Below are positions 36,001-45,569 of a stretch of 64,000 nucleotides of DNA, in pieces. Numbering within the stretch: the first letter of the stretch is position 1; every line of letters starts with the position of its first letter. Under the pieces are notes generated by a model. The model was not told where the DNA came from. It did not search any database and was given only the letters and a program-made list of their open reading frames with translations. The position numbers and the translations under genes are program-made. This DNA comes from Maniola hyperantus (Eukaryota > Arthropoda > Insecta > Lepidoptera > Nymphalidae): contig NC_048556.1 in NCBI RefSeq assembly GCF_902806685.2, forward strand, positions 8,370,001-8,434,000. Direction: 5' to 3'.

Positions 36001-36588
36001 TGACTAGTTTATTTGGTATTGTCTCTCAGACAGATCATGAAGTCCCGACTATATGTCGATGATGATACTTTACCTGTATATTGATTATTAGATTTATATA
36101 TTTTAGGGTTCCGTATCTCCAGAGGATAAAAGGAACCCTTATAGGATCATTTCATTGTCTGTCTGTCTGTCGTGTATGTCAAGACCTGTCAAGGGAATTA
36201 AAACCTATAGGTAAGGGAAACAATTATAGGGTACCTACTTCTGATTGGCCTAGTCCTAGAGGCTAAAGCCATGAAATTTGGCAGGTACATAGCATTGTCT
36301 TATCTACACAAGTACTTAAGAGGAAAAATCCAAGAACTGTGAATGTGTGGTAGCATTACAAAAAAAGTGTTATTTATTGTACGATGGTACGGAATCCTTT
36401 GTGTGCGAGTACAACTCTCACTTGATCGTTTTTTTATCCAGGGTGACACGGGTGGGCCTCTGCTGCACAACAACGTGGTGGTGGGGGTGTTCTCGTGGTC
36501 GCACGGCTGCGGCCACAGTCTGTTCCCCAACATCAACACGCGGGTGGCGCCACTCTCGCGCTGGATCGAAGCCATTGCTACTGCTTAA
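33045..36588 (+). CDS. Trypsin-family serine protease homologue, predicted inactive
   Basis: Five exons: 33,045-33,096; 33,738-33,906; 34,171-34,426; 35,799-35,954; 36,442-36,588, all GT-AG and in phase, 780 bases, 259 residues, a normal length for this family. Residues 1-17 form a signal peptide (MKLLLVFSIACMISDIR). Cleavage after R21 would expose IAGG, the usual zymogen start. The Cys pair C52/C68 around the His site and the DVAVIR motif (D116) are kept. However, the catalytic His position is Ser (LSAASCF, S67) and the catalytic Ser is Thr (GDTGGP, T214). The base of the specificity pocket reads GQCVGD, giving Gly at the equivalent of position 189. With two of three catalytic residues replaced it is most likely a pseudoenzyme secreted to gut or haemolymph; that role is inferred. 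Partial copies of exon 3 follow it in intron 3. Confidence 0.88.
33146..33310 (+). repeat. Short repeat, family C (intron 1 of protease homologue)
   Basis: GGGTTCCGTAGGTACTTCAA, GTCCGTCTGTCTGTCGTGCC and AGAATCATGAAATTTGGCAG in the usual family C order. Confidence 0.65.
33318..33455 (+). mobile_element. MITE family S, copy 2 (intron 1 of protease homologue)
   Basis: Ends ACTCCTCATGCGCTATTTTAA and GTTAAAATGGGGCGTGGGGAGT are imperfect inverted repeats. The interior (GATTTTAGTCCTTATTTTAA) matches the inverted copy near 11,140-11,260. Confidence 0.65.
33573..33690 (-). mobile_element. RTE-type LINE end fragment (intron 1 of protease homologue)
   Basis: TTCTTCATCCACCCACTTCT and CGGGTTGGAGGTTTTCCCAC are the reverse of the conserved RTE end seen at 62,755-62,915. 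The open frame across it is not a host gene. Confidence 0.55.
34240..34870 (+). repeat. Tandem array of exon 3 of the protease homologue (about 195 bp x 3.2)
   Basis: Units at 34,240-34,433, 34,434-34,630, 34,631-34,825 and a partial fourth to about 34,870. Unit 1 is the 3' part of genuine exon 3 with its donor. Units 2 and 3 keep the donor GTAAGTG (34,624 and 34,819) but lack the exon's 5' 70 bases and its acceptor. Unit 2 has an extra TA in CTACTATATAGCC that shifts the frame. Unit 3 matches unit 1 closely and could encode the same DVAVIR segment if spliced in. Reading through from unit 1 meets a stop soon after VSASSLV. Confidence 0.88.
35330..35750. repeat. Unclassified repeat-like sequence in intron 3 of protease homologue
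   Basis: A pyrimidine-rich stretch (35,574-35,720, many TTTCT and CATCTTGGCATCTTAGC-like words) follows an AACAACAACAAAAAAACAGG segment. It looks like the antisense of a LINE coding end. The open frames in it have no family I recognise. Confidence 0.35.
36105..36435 (+). repeat. Short repeat, family C, next to the last exon of protease homologue
   Basis: GGGTTCCGTATCTCCAGAGG at the start, TGTCTGTCTGTCTGTCGTGT, ATGAAATTTGGCAGGTACAT, and an end GTGCGAGTACAACTCTCACT followed by TGATCGTTTTTTTATCCAG. The final T-rich part supplies the polypyrimidine tract of the acceptor at 36,441. Confidence 0.7.
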
Positions 36589-36689
36589 AATATAGCTACT
36601 AAACTCAATACATTTGTCATATTTTATTTCTTTACGCATCTTATATCCTTATCTTATATAAGGGACAAGGAAGAGACAAAATAATTTGT

Positions 36690-36800
36690 AGGGAGTCAAG
36701 AAAGGGAAAACGCCAAGAGCAACTACCGAACGGGCGCCCTCCCGCGATTCGGCTCATGTACCTAACAGAGAGGTTGGTGGGACCGTGAGAGGTGGAGGGT
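36690..36800 (+). repeat. Repeat family G, copy 1
   Basis: GTAGGGAGTCAAGAAGGGAA, CCGAACGGGCGCCCTCCCGC and GAGGTGGAGGGTTT are shared in order with 63,360-63,475. Class unknown. Confidence 0.65.
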
Positions 36801-36954
36801 TTCTCCAGCATCTTATATCCACCGTAAAATTCTTGAATCTAATGATTCAAGAATTTTTGATGAGCATGCAGTTGCTGTTCCGTATGTTTCACACAGAAAC
36901 AAAGAATATCTCTTCCGAACGCCGATTGCCAAAACAGGTAGGTACCTAGTATAA

Positions 36955-37108
36955 GTATAGTCCGCGACAGGTCAAGATGGCAGTCGGGGAGGGCACGCCC
37001 CGTACACCCGCACAGTTCACGCGCCAGCCCAGTGCGGGCGAGCGCGGGTGACGTGCGGGTCCTCTCGCCTCATAGCCCCATTTGCCATCTCGACCTGTCA
37101 CGTACTAT
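36955..37108. mobile_element. Inverted-repeat MITE, family F, copy 1
   Basis: GCGACAGGTCAAGATGGCAG at the left and TTTGCCATCTCGACCTGTCA at the right form inverted ends of about 25 bp around a GC-rich middle. A second copy is at 42,246-42,369. Confidence 0.8.
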
Positions 37109-37590
37109 AAGTAGGACGTAGTTTATGTACCCATAACGAAATTCCACAAACCTATGGATATAATTATTTACGTTAGATAGCATTATCGGCCAATATTCGA
37201 TAAGCTTATCGTCGGAAAAGTTGATTCGGTATACGTATGCAGTATGTAGGTATATATATCTCGATATGGACCATGAGCTACTAAGTTAAACGAAGACGCC
37301 TAAAGTACCTAGGAGATATGGCCACAAGGGGCGCTGTAATTTCTTACTGTAGGTACCATTTTTCCGGAGAACTGAGTCGATTTTGATTCGGTTATTTGCG
37401 TTACGTCAGAGTATTTTCAAAGGTTAAGGCCACCCAGGGCTTTGCAGTAGTAATTTTGTAGGGTTCCGTGACCGAAGGATGCCAACGGGATCCTATTACT
37501 AACTCTTCGCTGACCATCCGTCCGCCTGTGTGTCCGTCCGTCCGTCTAACTACAAATTGGTCGCCATGCAAATTAACTAAAATTTAGTGT

Positions 37591-38040
37591 TTTTAGGGTT
37601 CCGTACCTCAAAAGGAAAAACGGAACCCTTATAAGATCACTTTGTTGTCTGTCTGTCTATCTGTCTGTCAAGAAACCTACAGGGTACTACCCGTTGACCT
37701 AGAATCATGAAATTTAGCAGGTAGGTAGATCTTATAGCTGACATAAGGGGAAAAATCTGAAAACGGTGAATTTGTGGTTACATCACACAAAAAAATTGTG
37801 ATCATGAACTAATAAATAATTAGTGTTTTAAATTTTCAGAGTAAGATAACTATATTAAGTGCGGCATCATATGAACAGGCTTTACTTGTGCATTCTAAAA
37901 CTGATTTTTATTTATTTTATGCATCATAAGTAGTTTTTGATTTATCGTGCAAAATGTCGAAATTCGACTCTAGTACTAAGTAGTAGAATTCGACCCTCGG
38001 TGCGCGAGCCTGACTCGCACTTGGCCGATTTTTTCTTGTA
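37591..38040 (+). repeat. Short repeat, family C, long copy
   Basis: GGGTTCCGTACCTCAAAAGG, TGTTGTCTGTCTGTCTATCT, CCCGTTGACCTAGAATCATG, CACACAAAAAAATTGTGATC and GAGCCTGACTCGCACTTGGC; the most complete family C copy in the window. A fragment of the same family lies just upstream at 37,460-37,560. Confidence 0.75.
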
Positions 38041-38394
38041 GGACGACGAGGCTCGCTCACCAATCCTGGCTAGTGGCTACAATGCATTGTTGCAATACGA
38101 ATCCCAAAAATTCAGCCAATCAGAATTCAGAACAATGGGCTACTTGACTCATATCTAATTTCGTCCAATAAATGATTATTTATTATAGTATTTTGCTTAA
38201 GACAACGAAATATATCAATAACAATTATTAAAAACGCAGGATGGATATATAAATCCAATTTAAAAAAATACAGTTTTTATTTTTATTTGAAACGCTGTCA
38301 GCCATGATGTGACGTCATTAAATATGTAAACAAAGAAATGTCATCCCTATGTCACGCGGGGACTAACGTAGTATCCATATATAAAATTTAAAGT

Positions 38395-38597
38395 CCTGAC
38401 TAACTTATATATCAACGCACAGCCTAAACATCTAAACAACTGGTCCTAGATACATGAAATTTGGTCTGTGTGTTCTTTGTAGGTAAAGAGAAGCTATCCA
38501 CTAGGAAAGGATTTTTTGAAATTCCACCCCTGAGTGAGTTAAATGGGGGTTTGAAATTTATGAAGTCCACGCGGACGAAGTCACGAGCATAAGCTAG
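38395..38597 (+). mobile_element. Short repeat, family B
   Basis: TATATCAACGCACAGCCTAA, AGAAGCTATCCACTAGGAAA, TTAAATGGGGGTTTGAAATT and the end CACGAGCATAAGCTAGTTT. Confidence 0.7.
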
Positions 38598-39582
38598 TTT
38601 TTATATATTTCTAAAAACTCATAGTAAACGTAAAAAAATGTCGTTTTCTCTTTATAAACTGAATAAGTTATTAAGTAAGACTTACAACAAAGTGATCTTT
38701 GCAATAATAAATTTGGGTTGAAGTCGTTAGTCATATCGTTAGTCCCTTTAAGCAAGTCTTCGCGTGTTACGTATATTTATTTCACTGGGCACTCTAGTCC
38801 ACAACTTTCCTGTGGTCTTTATCGATGCGTTTTTTTACATTCTCGGATGATTCAATAACGATAATTACTATATTTTTCATGTAAACTAGTATAGAAGTCA
38901 TGTTTATTAAACTTTGGGAGGTTATGCTGTTGTTTACAAATGCATGACGTCAGAGCACAGATAATCTATCGGCCAAACATGGCCGACAGTGTTTTCACCT
39001 GTCTAAGAAAAATATATTTTTAAATTAAAGTTTTACGGTTTTTAGGGCGCAAAAAAATATAGTGTTAATTTTTTTGATCTAATAGGACAAATATTAACCA
39101 TTTAAGACCTACTTAAAAAAAGTGTCAACTAGCCTATTGAGGTTGTAATAATGATTGATGCAGATTTTACGAAATCGACCTACTGTATTTATTTGACCCT
39201 CGCTCACTATTGGCTACAATGTATTGTTGCAATAAAAATGCCATAAATCCACCCAATCACAACCATTGCGATTGTAATAATTAATTAAATTATTGATGCA
39301 GGTGTTACGGAATCGACCTGCTGTTCACACAAAGTGATACCTGCAAGGTTTATTCGAAATTTGAAAATGTATTACTATCTACTTATTAAAACCTGTTATT
39401 GCTAAGCACTATCACAGACCTCTACTTATACACAAATACAAGTACGATGGACCTGCGATTGCCAACCTCTTTTTAAGCAACTTGATTTTTGCCATTTTTT
39501 GCCATTTTGGTTCTGATAGCAGTAGTGAGCGTCATGTGAGCATACCTACTCGGAAAAAAAATGTTAGTTATGAGACATCAGC

Positions 39583-39760
39583 TGCTCGATTGCGGTAGAA
39601 TGACAGCTACAATGTCACGATCGCAATCACCTCTGATTGGTTGACACACGCTCACTACTGGCTACAATGCATTGTTGCAACAAGGATCGCACAAACTTAG
39701 CCAATCAGAACAATTGAGATTGTAATAGTGATTGTTGCAGGTTTTACGAAATCGACTTAG
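39583..39760 (+). repeat. Repeat family E
   Basis: CTGCTCGATTGCGGTAGAAT, GGCTACAATGCATTGTTGCA, GCCAATCAGAACAATTGAGA and GGTTTTACGAAATCGAC occur in the same order at 57,580-57,745; shorter relatives lie at 38,040-38,160 and 39,150-39,330. It includes CCAATCAGA (CCAAT-box like) words. Confidence 0.7.
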
Positions 39761-39968
39761 TCAACCTCAACACGAAGACAATTTGACACAAAGTTTTAAT
39801 TTTAATTTCCGGGCCTGTACGCTCGGTGTGGCGCTTCGAATTATGGGGACAAAAAATAATTATTGTGATCCTGTATGGCACACCTCTTCCAGCGTACTTG
39901 TACATGTACATTTCATAAGCACTGATAGTGATGTCTTTTTATGTCAGTTTGTGTGTAACGCTGAAGAT

Positions 39969-42900
39969 ATGAAGGCGCGGAATATGTTTTTTGCCTTTTC
40001 AATATATTATTCGTTGTCTTCAGTATGTGCGACGGTGAGCAAAAAATCTAGTGATACACTCGATGAAATAGGTAATTCATACTAGGTACAGTTCTTGAAA
40101 TTCACGAAGGCTACTGAACTTTACTTGTGGTAACGTCGTTTACATGGTCATTGCGTAAGTGTGCGTGCTTGTCAGACCAATCAGTTGCGAGCAAGCGCTG
40201 TCAAACGCACACATTTAGTGTAGGTACTTACCTTACGTATACCGATACGACTTAAACACAAGCATGAGTCAGTGGCCTTCGTCAAATGCAAGAAGTATAA
40301 TAATAGAAACGTGGAAGTGGGTCTGTCTGTCTGTTACTTTTTTATTACCTAGTTGGTAGGGTAAACATATTCGCCTGCGCATGACGACCCTAAGGTCGAT
40401 TATTGAGTCAGAGTCGGTTTTTCTTTCAAGGATTTCTTAGTATTATTACTATTAGTCCGGGGTTAGGAAATTGACAGTGTTGCAACCCCGTGCCTCGGAG
40501 AGCACGTAAAGCCGTCACGCCTGAGTCTGATCTTTCTCCTGTTGTGTCGGATTGCTGTCCCGAAACTTGATAGCTAAGGTATCTTGAAGGTAAGTTCAGG
40601 TGGAATCAAACCAGGCGAAGTCCGAATGAATTCGTTGCTTGAAAAGAGTTAACGAAAGTTTTGACGACCTCCCTGGCGCAGTGGTAAGCACTGTAGTCTT
40701 ATTAGTGTGAGGTTTCGGGTTCAATTCCTGGAAGGCGTTAGGAATTTTGTAATTTATAAATTTCTGGTCTGGTCTGGTGGCCACCACCCTACCGGCAAAG
40801 CCGTGCCGCCAAGCGATTTAGCGTTCCGGTACGATGCCGTGTAGAAACCAAAGGGGCATGGGTTTAATAAAAACTGCCATACCCCTTCCAGGTTAGACCG
40901 CATCCATCTTAGACTGCATCATCACTTACCATCAGGTGAGATTGCAATCAAGGGCTAACTTGTATCTACATAAAAAAGTTTATACTTAGGGTATAAGCCC
41001 CAGGTATAAGTTGGAGAGTGTGTGTAACAGGAATTTGACAACCTCTGTCACCGTTCTATAAATCCCGCAAATTGCTAATGCGCGTGGCCGCCATTTTAGT
41101 GCTAGACTGAAGTTTCGAGCTAGTATATTCTGTGCTAATGGTATATATTTTTATGTCGGCTGACGTCAAAATGACGTGATTTCGATGTTAATGAGACATG
41201 GTTCCAGCGCAATAGCAATTTGCGGGACTTTTACCACAGAACAGCAAGAAACCGTGAACGTTGACACCCATATAATACTTACGTGGTCGATATCCAATCT
41301 ATTTACTTGTACGAAATGTTTTTTCTCAACGTTTCTGGTATGAAACGTTTTCTCAATGTTTCTGCTCAGGTGTGGAATGCCCTACTGGCGTCCGTGTTTC
41401 GTGCCATGTATAATCTAAATACCTTCAAGGCAAGAGTGAATAGACATCTTCTAGGCGAGCGCGCTCTAACCTAGACCGCATCATTGCTTTTGATTAAGCA
41501 AGATTGTCGTCAAACGATATCTTATCTCATGAAAAAAAGGTCGCGGTCGAAATGATTGACGCGACAATATTAAACACAGCTCACATGTCTGGAGACTATG
41601 AAAATGTAGGTACAGTGCGACAACGATCTCTTGGCACTTGAATGACATTAACAGGGGGGTGCTGTTGGAGAACAAAGGCTTAGAATATTCAAACAAGGAC
41701 AAAGGGCAACATTAGTTACAATTTTTGCCACGCGCCAAGATAGCCTTGTCGCACTGTAGGTATAGGTACCTATCTATGGTATTCGGCCGCACACGTCTGA
41801 TTCGAGATGCTCGGAAGCAACGCCATACATTTCCATGAATTGTTCAGTATCCAGCGAGGGTGTACTTTCCAAATTGGATCTACCGAGATTTATTCGCTAA
41901 CTTAACCGCATATAATGGCTTGCCTGCCTTCGGATTTTACCCAAAAGGAAACTTCTAAATAATTTCAAATAGGTAGGTACCTACATATCAAAAATTACTG
42001 AACCAGCAGGATTCGAGGGGAAAAAAGGAAACTTATACCTCATTGTAAACACATTACCCTCCTATATAATCCTTCTAGTGCTGTCGGGTAAAAACATTTA
42101 ACATCAGGTCAATTTTTTTATCATATCAGTCTATTTTATCAGCCAGTTCTACGTACAAAATAAGATATTCCAATAAAATTAATTTCACGGCAATTTTCGT
42201 TTTTAATTAATTTCATATTTTCTCCGTGAAAACTATCTAAGCATAGTACGCGACAGGTCGAGATGGCAATCGGGGTATGGGGCGCACTACCCACACAGTG
42301 CCCGCATCGGATTAGCCGGGGGCTGTGCGGGTGTGCTCACCCCGATTGCCATCTCGACTTGTCGCGTCTACACTTTTTTCTTTTTTATGTATGTACACCA
42401 TTATTCCTCCTAGGTGTCTGGACCGATTTGCAAAATTTTTTTACTCAATGAATAAGTTCGCGAGATGGTCCCATAAAAATGTTTGGTACCTACCAACTTA
42501 CCCTGATGCTACAACAGGGTTACTGCCCGCCTCAGTTATAGCGATTCAGGAATTGAAGATGCGTTTGGCCATAGTCCACCACGCTGCTGCCTGGCCAAGT
42601 GCGGATTGGCAGACTTCACACACCTTTGAGAACATTATGGAGAACTCTCAGGCATGCACGATGTTTTCCTTCACGGTTAAAGCGAGTGATATTTAATTTC
42701 CTAAAACGCCCATAACTCCGAAAAGTTAGAGGTGCGTGCCCGGGATCGCACCCACGACTCCCCGAATAGGAGGCAGACGTCACGTCATCCTCATCAACCG
42801 ATAGACGTTCTCTTGTAGGGACTTCCACATGCCACGGTCTTGCGCCGCCTGAATCCAGTGGCTCCCTGCGACTCGTCTGATGTCGTCCGTCCATCTAGTG

Positions 42901-44469
42901 GGGAGTCTTCCAACGCTGCCTTTTCCGATGCGAGGTCGCCATTCCAGCACCTTAGAACCCCAACATCTATCGGTTTTCCGAACTACATATGTGCCCTGCC
43001 CAATGCCATTTCAGCGTCGCAACCCGCTGAGCTATGTTGGTTACTCTACGGATCTCCTCATTTCTGATTTGATCATGTATGGAAACTCCAAGCTCTCCAT
43101 GACCATGCGACCATGTCTCGGATCCATAGTATGTCATCACTGGTAACACGCAGTACTCGAATCACGGCTTAGTGGAACATTATCACAACACTAGCTAAAT
43201 CAATCGTTACAGGTACAACGGAAGCCCGTAAAACTGAGCTGATGTCTCTCTCCGTGACAGCCGGACTGGGCGACACTGTGGTCATATCAGCGCCAATCAT
43301 TAACAACACAAACACCATTTACTACTTAAGCAATCCCAACGGTAACAGTATGAAACTGAACATAAACACAACCCGATTTACGACCGATTATAAAGAAACA
43401 TCACGACCGAAAAATAATTACGATACAAAAAAACATGAAGGAAAAGTAAAAACTATTATAGCCGCTACGATAAAACGCAGGATAATTAGTTTTAATCACG
43501 AAAATTATGAAAATAGTTGCCTATACAAAGATTTTGAAAAACAACCTAACGATTTTACAATTGGACCCCTCAGTGAAGACGATCATGGAAATTGGGTCCT
43601 AAGTTTATACTACAAAGGAAATGATGGCGATTGGATTGAATTATTTCAAGTTATTAATATTCGAATAGTCGGTAAGTAGCGACCTATAACACCTAACCTT
43701 CGATATTAGGAAGACCATTCAACGACCTCCCTGACGCAGTGCGAGCGTTGTGGTTTTACAAGTGGAAGGTCCCGGGTTCGATTCGCGACAGGGGCAGGGG
43801 GACGGTAGGTCATTCTGCCGTGACAAGTTACCATCTTTCCTTCAAAGCCGTGCCTACAAGAGTTTTAGCGTTCCGATACGATGCCCTAGAATCAGGTAAC
43901 AATATCTTAAAGCAAAAGTAAAGGCAAAGTCCCAAAACCGTGACTTTTGTGGTTACAACACAAAAACATTATTTGACCAGTTTTTTGTGAAATCACCTTT
44001 AAAGTTGCACTTAGGTACCTAAGTGTTACTTGACAGACACGACAGACGGACAGACAGACAGACAACGAAGTGATCCTATAAGTGTTGCTTTTTTTCCTTT
44101 TGAGGCACGGAACCCTAAAAAACCTTTATAGTACTTAACCTTTTTCTTTCAGAATCATTTCCAACACATGCTCCAAGCAGAAAATTGGTCCCTGGCCAAA
44201 CATTCGAACCACGCTTCCTATACCCAATAAATAACCTTGAAAGTTGTCAAATAAGTCCACCGAGAACAACTTTCGACAGATTTTATGATAGAGACAGATT
44301 CAACTTGGATTCCTGCGGATTTCGGATACCAAATGTGACCAAAGACGATGAAGGATTATGGAAGATTTTTGGTGTAGGCAAACTAGTGTATAAGGGGGAG
44401 ATTTACTTACAAATAGATGATGAATATATTGTATGTTGGAAGAATTTTGTACTAAGGTCTAATTTCTAG
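39969..44469 (+). CDS. Ig-B: secreted two-module Ig-like protein, paralogue of Ig-A
   Basis: Three exons: 39,969-40,071; 43,213-43,671; 44,153-44,469. Phases match (phase 1 throughout) and the total is 879 bases, 292 residues. Exon 1 is a signal peptide exon (MKARNMFFAFSIYYSLSSV). Exon 2 encodes one Ig-like module with SEDDHGNWVLSLYYKG; exon 3 encodes a second with ESCQISPP, DSCGFRI and TKDDEGLWKI. Module style, exon phase and one-exon-per-module layout match Ig-A, so the two are local duplicates. In module 1 the first expected Cys is Tyr (IYYLSNPNG), leaving SCLYKDF unpaired. The frame ends at TAG exactly where a family C repeat begins, and there is no phase-1 donor. It may be a truncated gene or a short secreted form; an alternative donor at 44,431 would leave phase 0. 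Lower confidence for exon 1, which lies 3.1 kb upstream. Confidence 0.68.
40091..40295 (+). mobile_element. MITE family O, copy 2 (intron 1 of Ig-B)
   Basis: GTTCTTGAAATTCACGAAGG and GGCCTTCGTCAAATGCAAGA are the inverted ends. It matches the inverted copy at 28,922-29,120 over its whole length and begins 19 bases after the Ig-B exon 1 donor. Confidence 0.85.
40663..40975 (+). mobile_element. tRNA-derived SINE, family J (intron 1 of Ig-B)
   Basis: A-box-like TGGCGCAGTGGTAAGCACTG and B-box-like GGTTTCGGGTTCAATTCCTG, then CACCCTACCGGCAAAGCCGT, TTCCGGTACGATGCCGTGTA and the end CATCAGGTGAGATTGCAATC. Related copies: 43,723-43,895 (head) and 53,855-54,155 (tail). Confidence 0.8.
41063..41227 (+). 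mobile_element. MITE family D, copy 4 (intron 1 of Ig-B)
   Basis: TCCCGCAAATTGCTAATGCG and GCAATAGCAATTTGCGGGA inverted ends, with GGCCGCCATTTTAG kept; the CRE-like core is mutated to TGACGTGA. Confidence 0.85.
41343..41540 (+). mobile_element. LINE 3' end (reverse transcriptase tail)
   Basis: Translation includes QVWNALLASVFRAMYNLNTF and KARVNRHLLGERALT with a stop, the usual end of a Jockey-like LINE second frame. A short relative (CATCTTCTAGGTAAGCGCGC) lies near 3,140. It is 5'-truncated. Confidence 0.7.
42246..42369. mobile_element. Inverted-repeat MITE, family F, copy 2
   Basis: ACGCGACAGGTCGAGATGGC left and GCCATCTCGACTTGTCGCGT right, inverted ends of about 26 bp around a GC-rich middle. 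Confidence 0.82.
42570..42790 (-). mobile_element. tRNA-derived SINE, family I (reverse, intron 1 of Ig-B)
   Basis: GGCCATAGTCCACCACGCTG, TTTGAGAACATTATGGAGAA, CATAACTCCGAAAAGTTAGA and GTGCCCGGGATCGCACCC are the reverse of the family I layout. Confidence 0.75.
42791..43170 (-). mobile_element. RTE-type LINE, C-terminal reverse transcriptase region
   Basis: On the minus strand it encodes LPVMTYYGSETWSHGHGELG, DQIRNEEIRRVTNIAQRV and KWHWAGHIC, then frameshifted remains of the conserved block RWxPKVLEWRPRTGK. This is the end of an RTE-clade reverse transcriptase. It is a dead copy just upstream of exon 2 of Ig-B. Confidence 0.78.
43723..43895 (+). mobile_element. tRNA-derived SINE, family J, truncated (intron 2 of Ig-B)
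   Basis: GACCTCCCTGACGCAGTGCG, CCGGGTTCGATTCGCGACAG and GAGTTTTAGCGTTCCGATAC, in order, match the copy at 40,663. Confidence 0.7.
43925..44120 (-). repeat. Short repeat, family C (intron 2 of Ig-B)
   Basis: Reverse layout: CCAAAACCGTGACTTTTGTG, GACAGACAGACAGACAACGA, GTGATCCTATAAGTGTTGCT and GAGGCACGGAACCCTAAAAA. Confidence 0.65.
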
Positions 44470-44870
44470 GGTTCCGTACCCAGGGGGCGCCAATAGGACT
44501 TTATTACTTACCAAGCCTCCGCTGTCGGTCCGTCCGTCTGTCTGTCAGCGGGCTGTATCTCGTGAACCGTAATAGCTAGAGTTGCAATTTTCACAGAATA
44601 TGTATTGCTATTGCCTCTATAAAAACAATGAAAATTAAAAAAAAAATGATCGCTATGAAAATTAAAGTGTTATTTTTTGTAAGATGGTATGGAACCATTA
44701 GTGTGCGAGTGCGACCGTTTTTAAAAATTCCGTGAGAACTCTTCGATTTTCTGAGATAAAAAGTTGGCAATGCACCAATGAGAAAAATCACGTCAATCCG
44801 TTGCTCCGTTGCGACGCGATTGAAGGACAAATCAACAAACAAATTACACTTACGTATTTATAATATGGGT
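44469..44870 (+). repeat. Family C copy joined to a family A fragment
   Basis: GGGTTCCGTACCCAGGGGGC starts directly at the last base of the Ig-B stop codon. It is followed by CGTCCGTCTGTCTGTCAGCG and GATGGTATGGAACCATTAGT, then from about 44,715 an inverted family A remnant ending CGTATTTATAATATGGGTA. Confidence 0.7.
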
Positions 44871-45021
44871 AGTGATCTGTGGTGGGTGGGCATAGAGATC
44901 CAAACTATCGCATAGCGAGTTAGTTCTTAACATTATTATTATTATTGCAATAATAATTTCGCAATGCCATATTTCTAAATTGGCCCGTGATCAAAGTTTT
45001 CAAATATTAGCGTGAAGTCAT

Positions 45022-45027
45022 AATAAA
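45022..45027 (+). terminator. Candidate polyadenylation signal of Ig-B
   Basis: AATAAA about 550 bases after the Ig-B stop, beyond the repeat pair. Apart from this, 44,871-45,560 is AT-rich and holds nothing I can name. Confidence 0.25.
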
Positions 45028-45563
45028 GAGCTAGATACTATTTTTAACTTATTTTTTTATTTCAATAACTATTTACTACTATTTACACGAATTTGACCAA
45101 TATCATTAACATTAATAGATATAATACATTTGAAAACAAATTATCTCCGAGTGTTTTATCGTCCAATTTACTGCTACTTGAATTTTTAATTAAACAACAC
45201 GTTTTAACATTAGCTAATGTCAAATCGTAAAATAATGATACCATTTTTAGGATAATAGTGATGTAAGTGGTTCAGTTGTATCATGTAAATGAAGCATTGA
45301 ACCAGTTCCCACTTCTCTATTTTAATTTGAGTTCACAGAAGCAGACTAAAAAGGAAGCATCATAGAACTAGTAAATAATTACTAGTAGTGCTTTTAAAAA
45401 AGGGGTTTAAGATATGATTTACGTAAATATAATATTTTATTGAGTAAGTAGGTGGTCTTAGACGTTATTAAATAATTTACAGCAGGTGATTGAGTTTTTT
45501 TAATAATTTTTATCATCGACCCACAATGATACACCTTTCCAAAGCTTCCCCCGCCCCGCACTA

Positions 45564-45569
45564 TTTATT
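45564..45569 (-). terminator. Candidate polyadenylation signal of LEO1
   Basis: TTTATT on the plus strand is AATAAA on the LEO1 strand, 250 bases after the stop codon, downstream of the duplicated last-exon segment. Confidence 0.45.

Larger units (their letters stand above)
36589..39968. other. Intergenic, filled with repeats
   Basis: Between the protease homologue and Ig-B I see no exon. Identified pieces: a family G block (36,690-36,800, shared with 63,360-63,475), a family F inverted repeat element (36,955-37,108), family C (37,460-38,040), family E (38,040-38,160; 39,150-39,330; 39,583-39,760) and family B (38,395-38,597). An AATACA at about 36,608 is the only weak polyadenylation-like word near the protease stop codon. 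Confidence 0.65.

Noticed and set aside
41283..41474. 63-codon open frame ending RVNRHLLGERALT
   Set aside because: It is the tail of a LINE reverse transcriptase, not a host gene.
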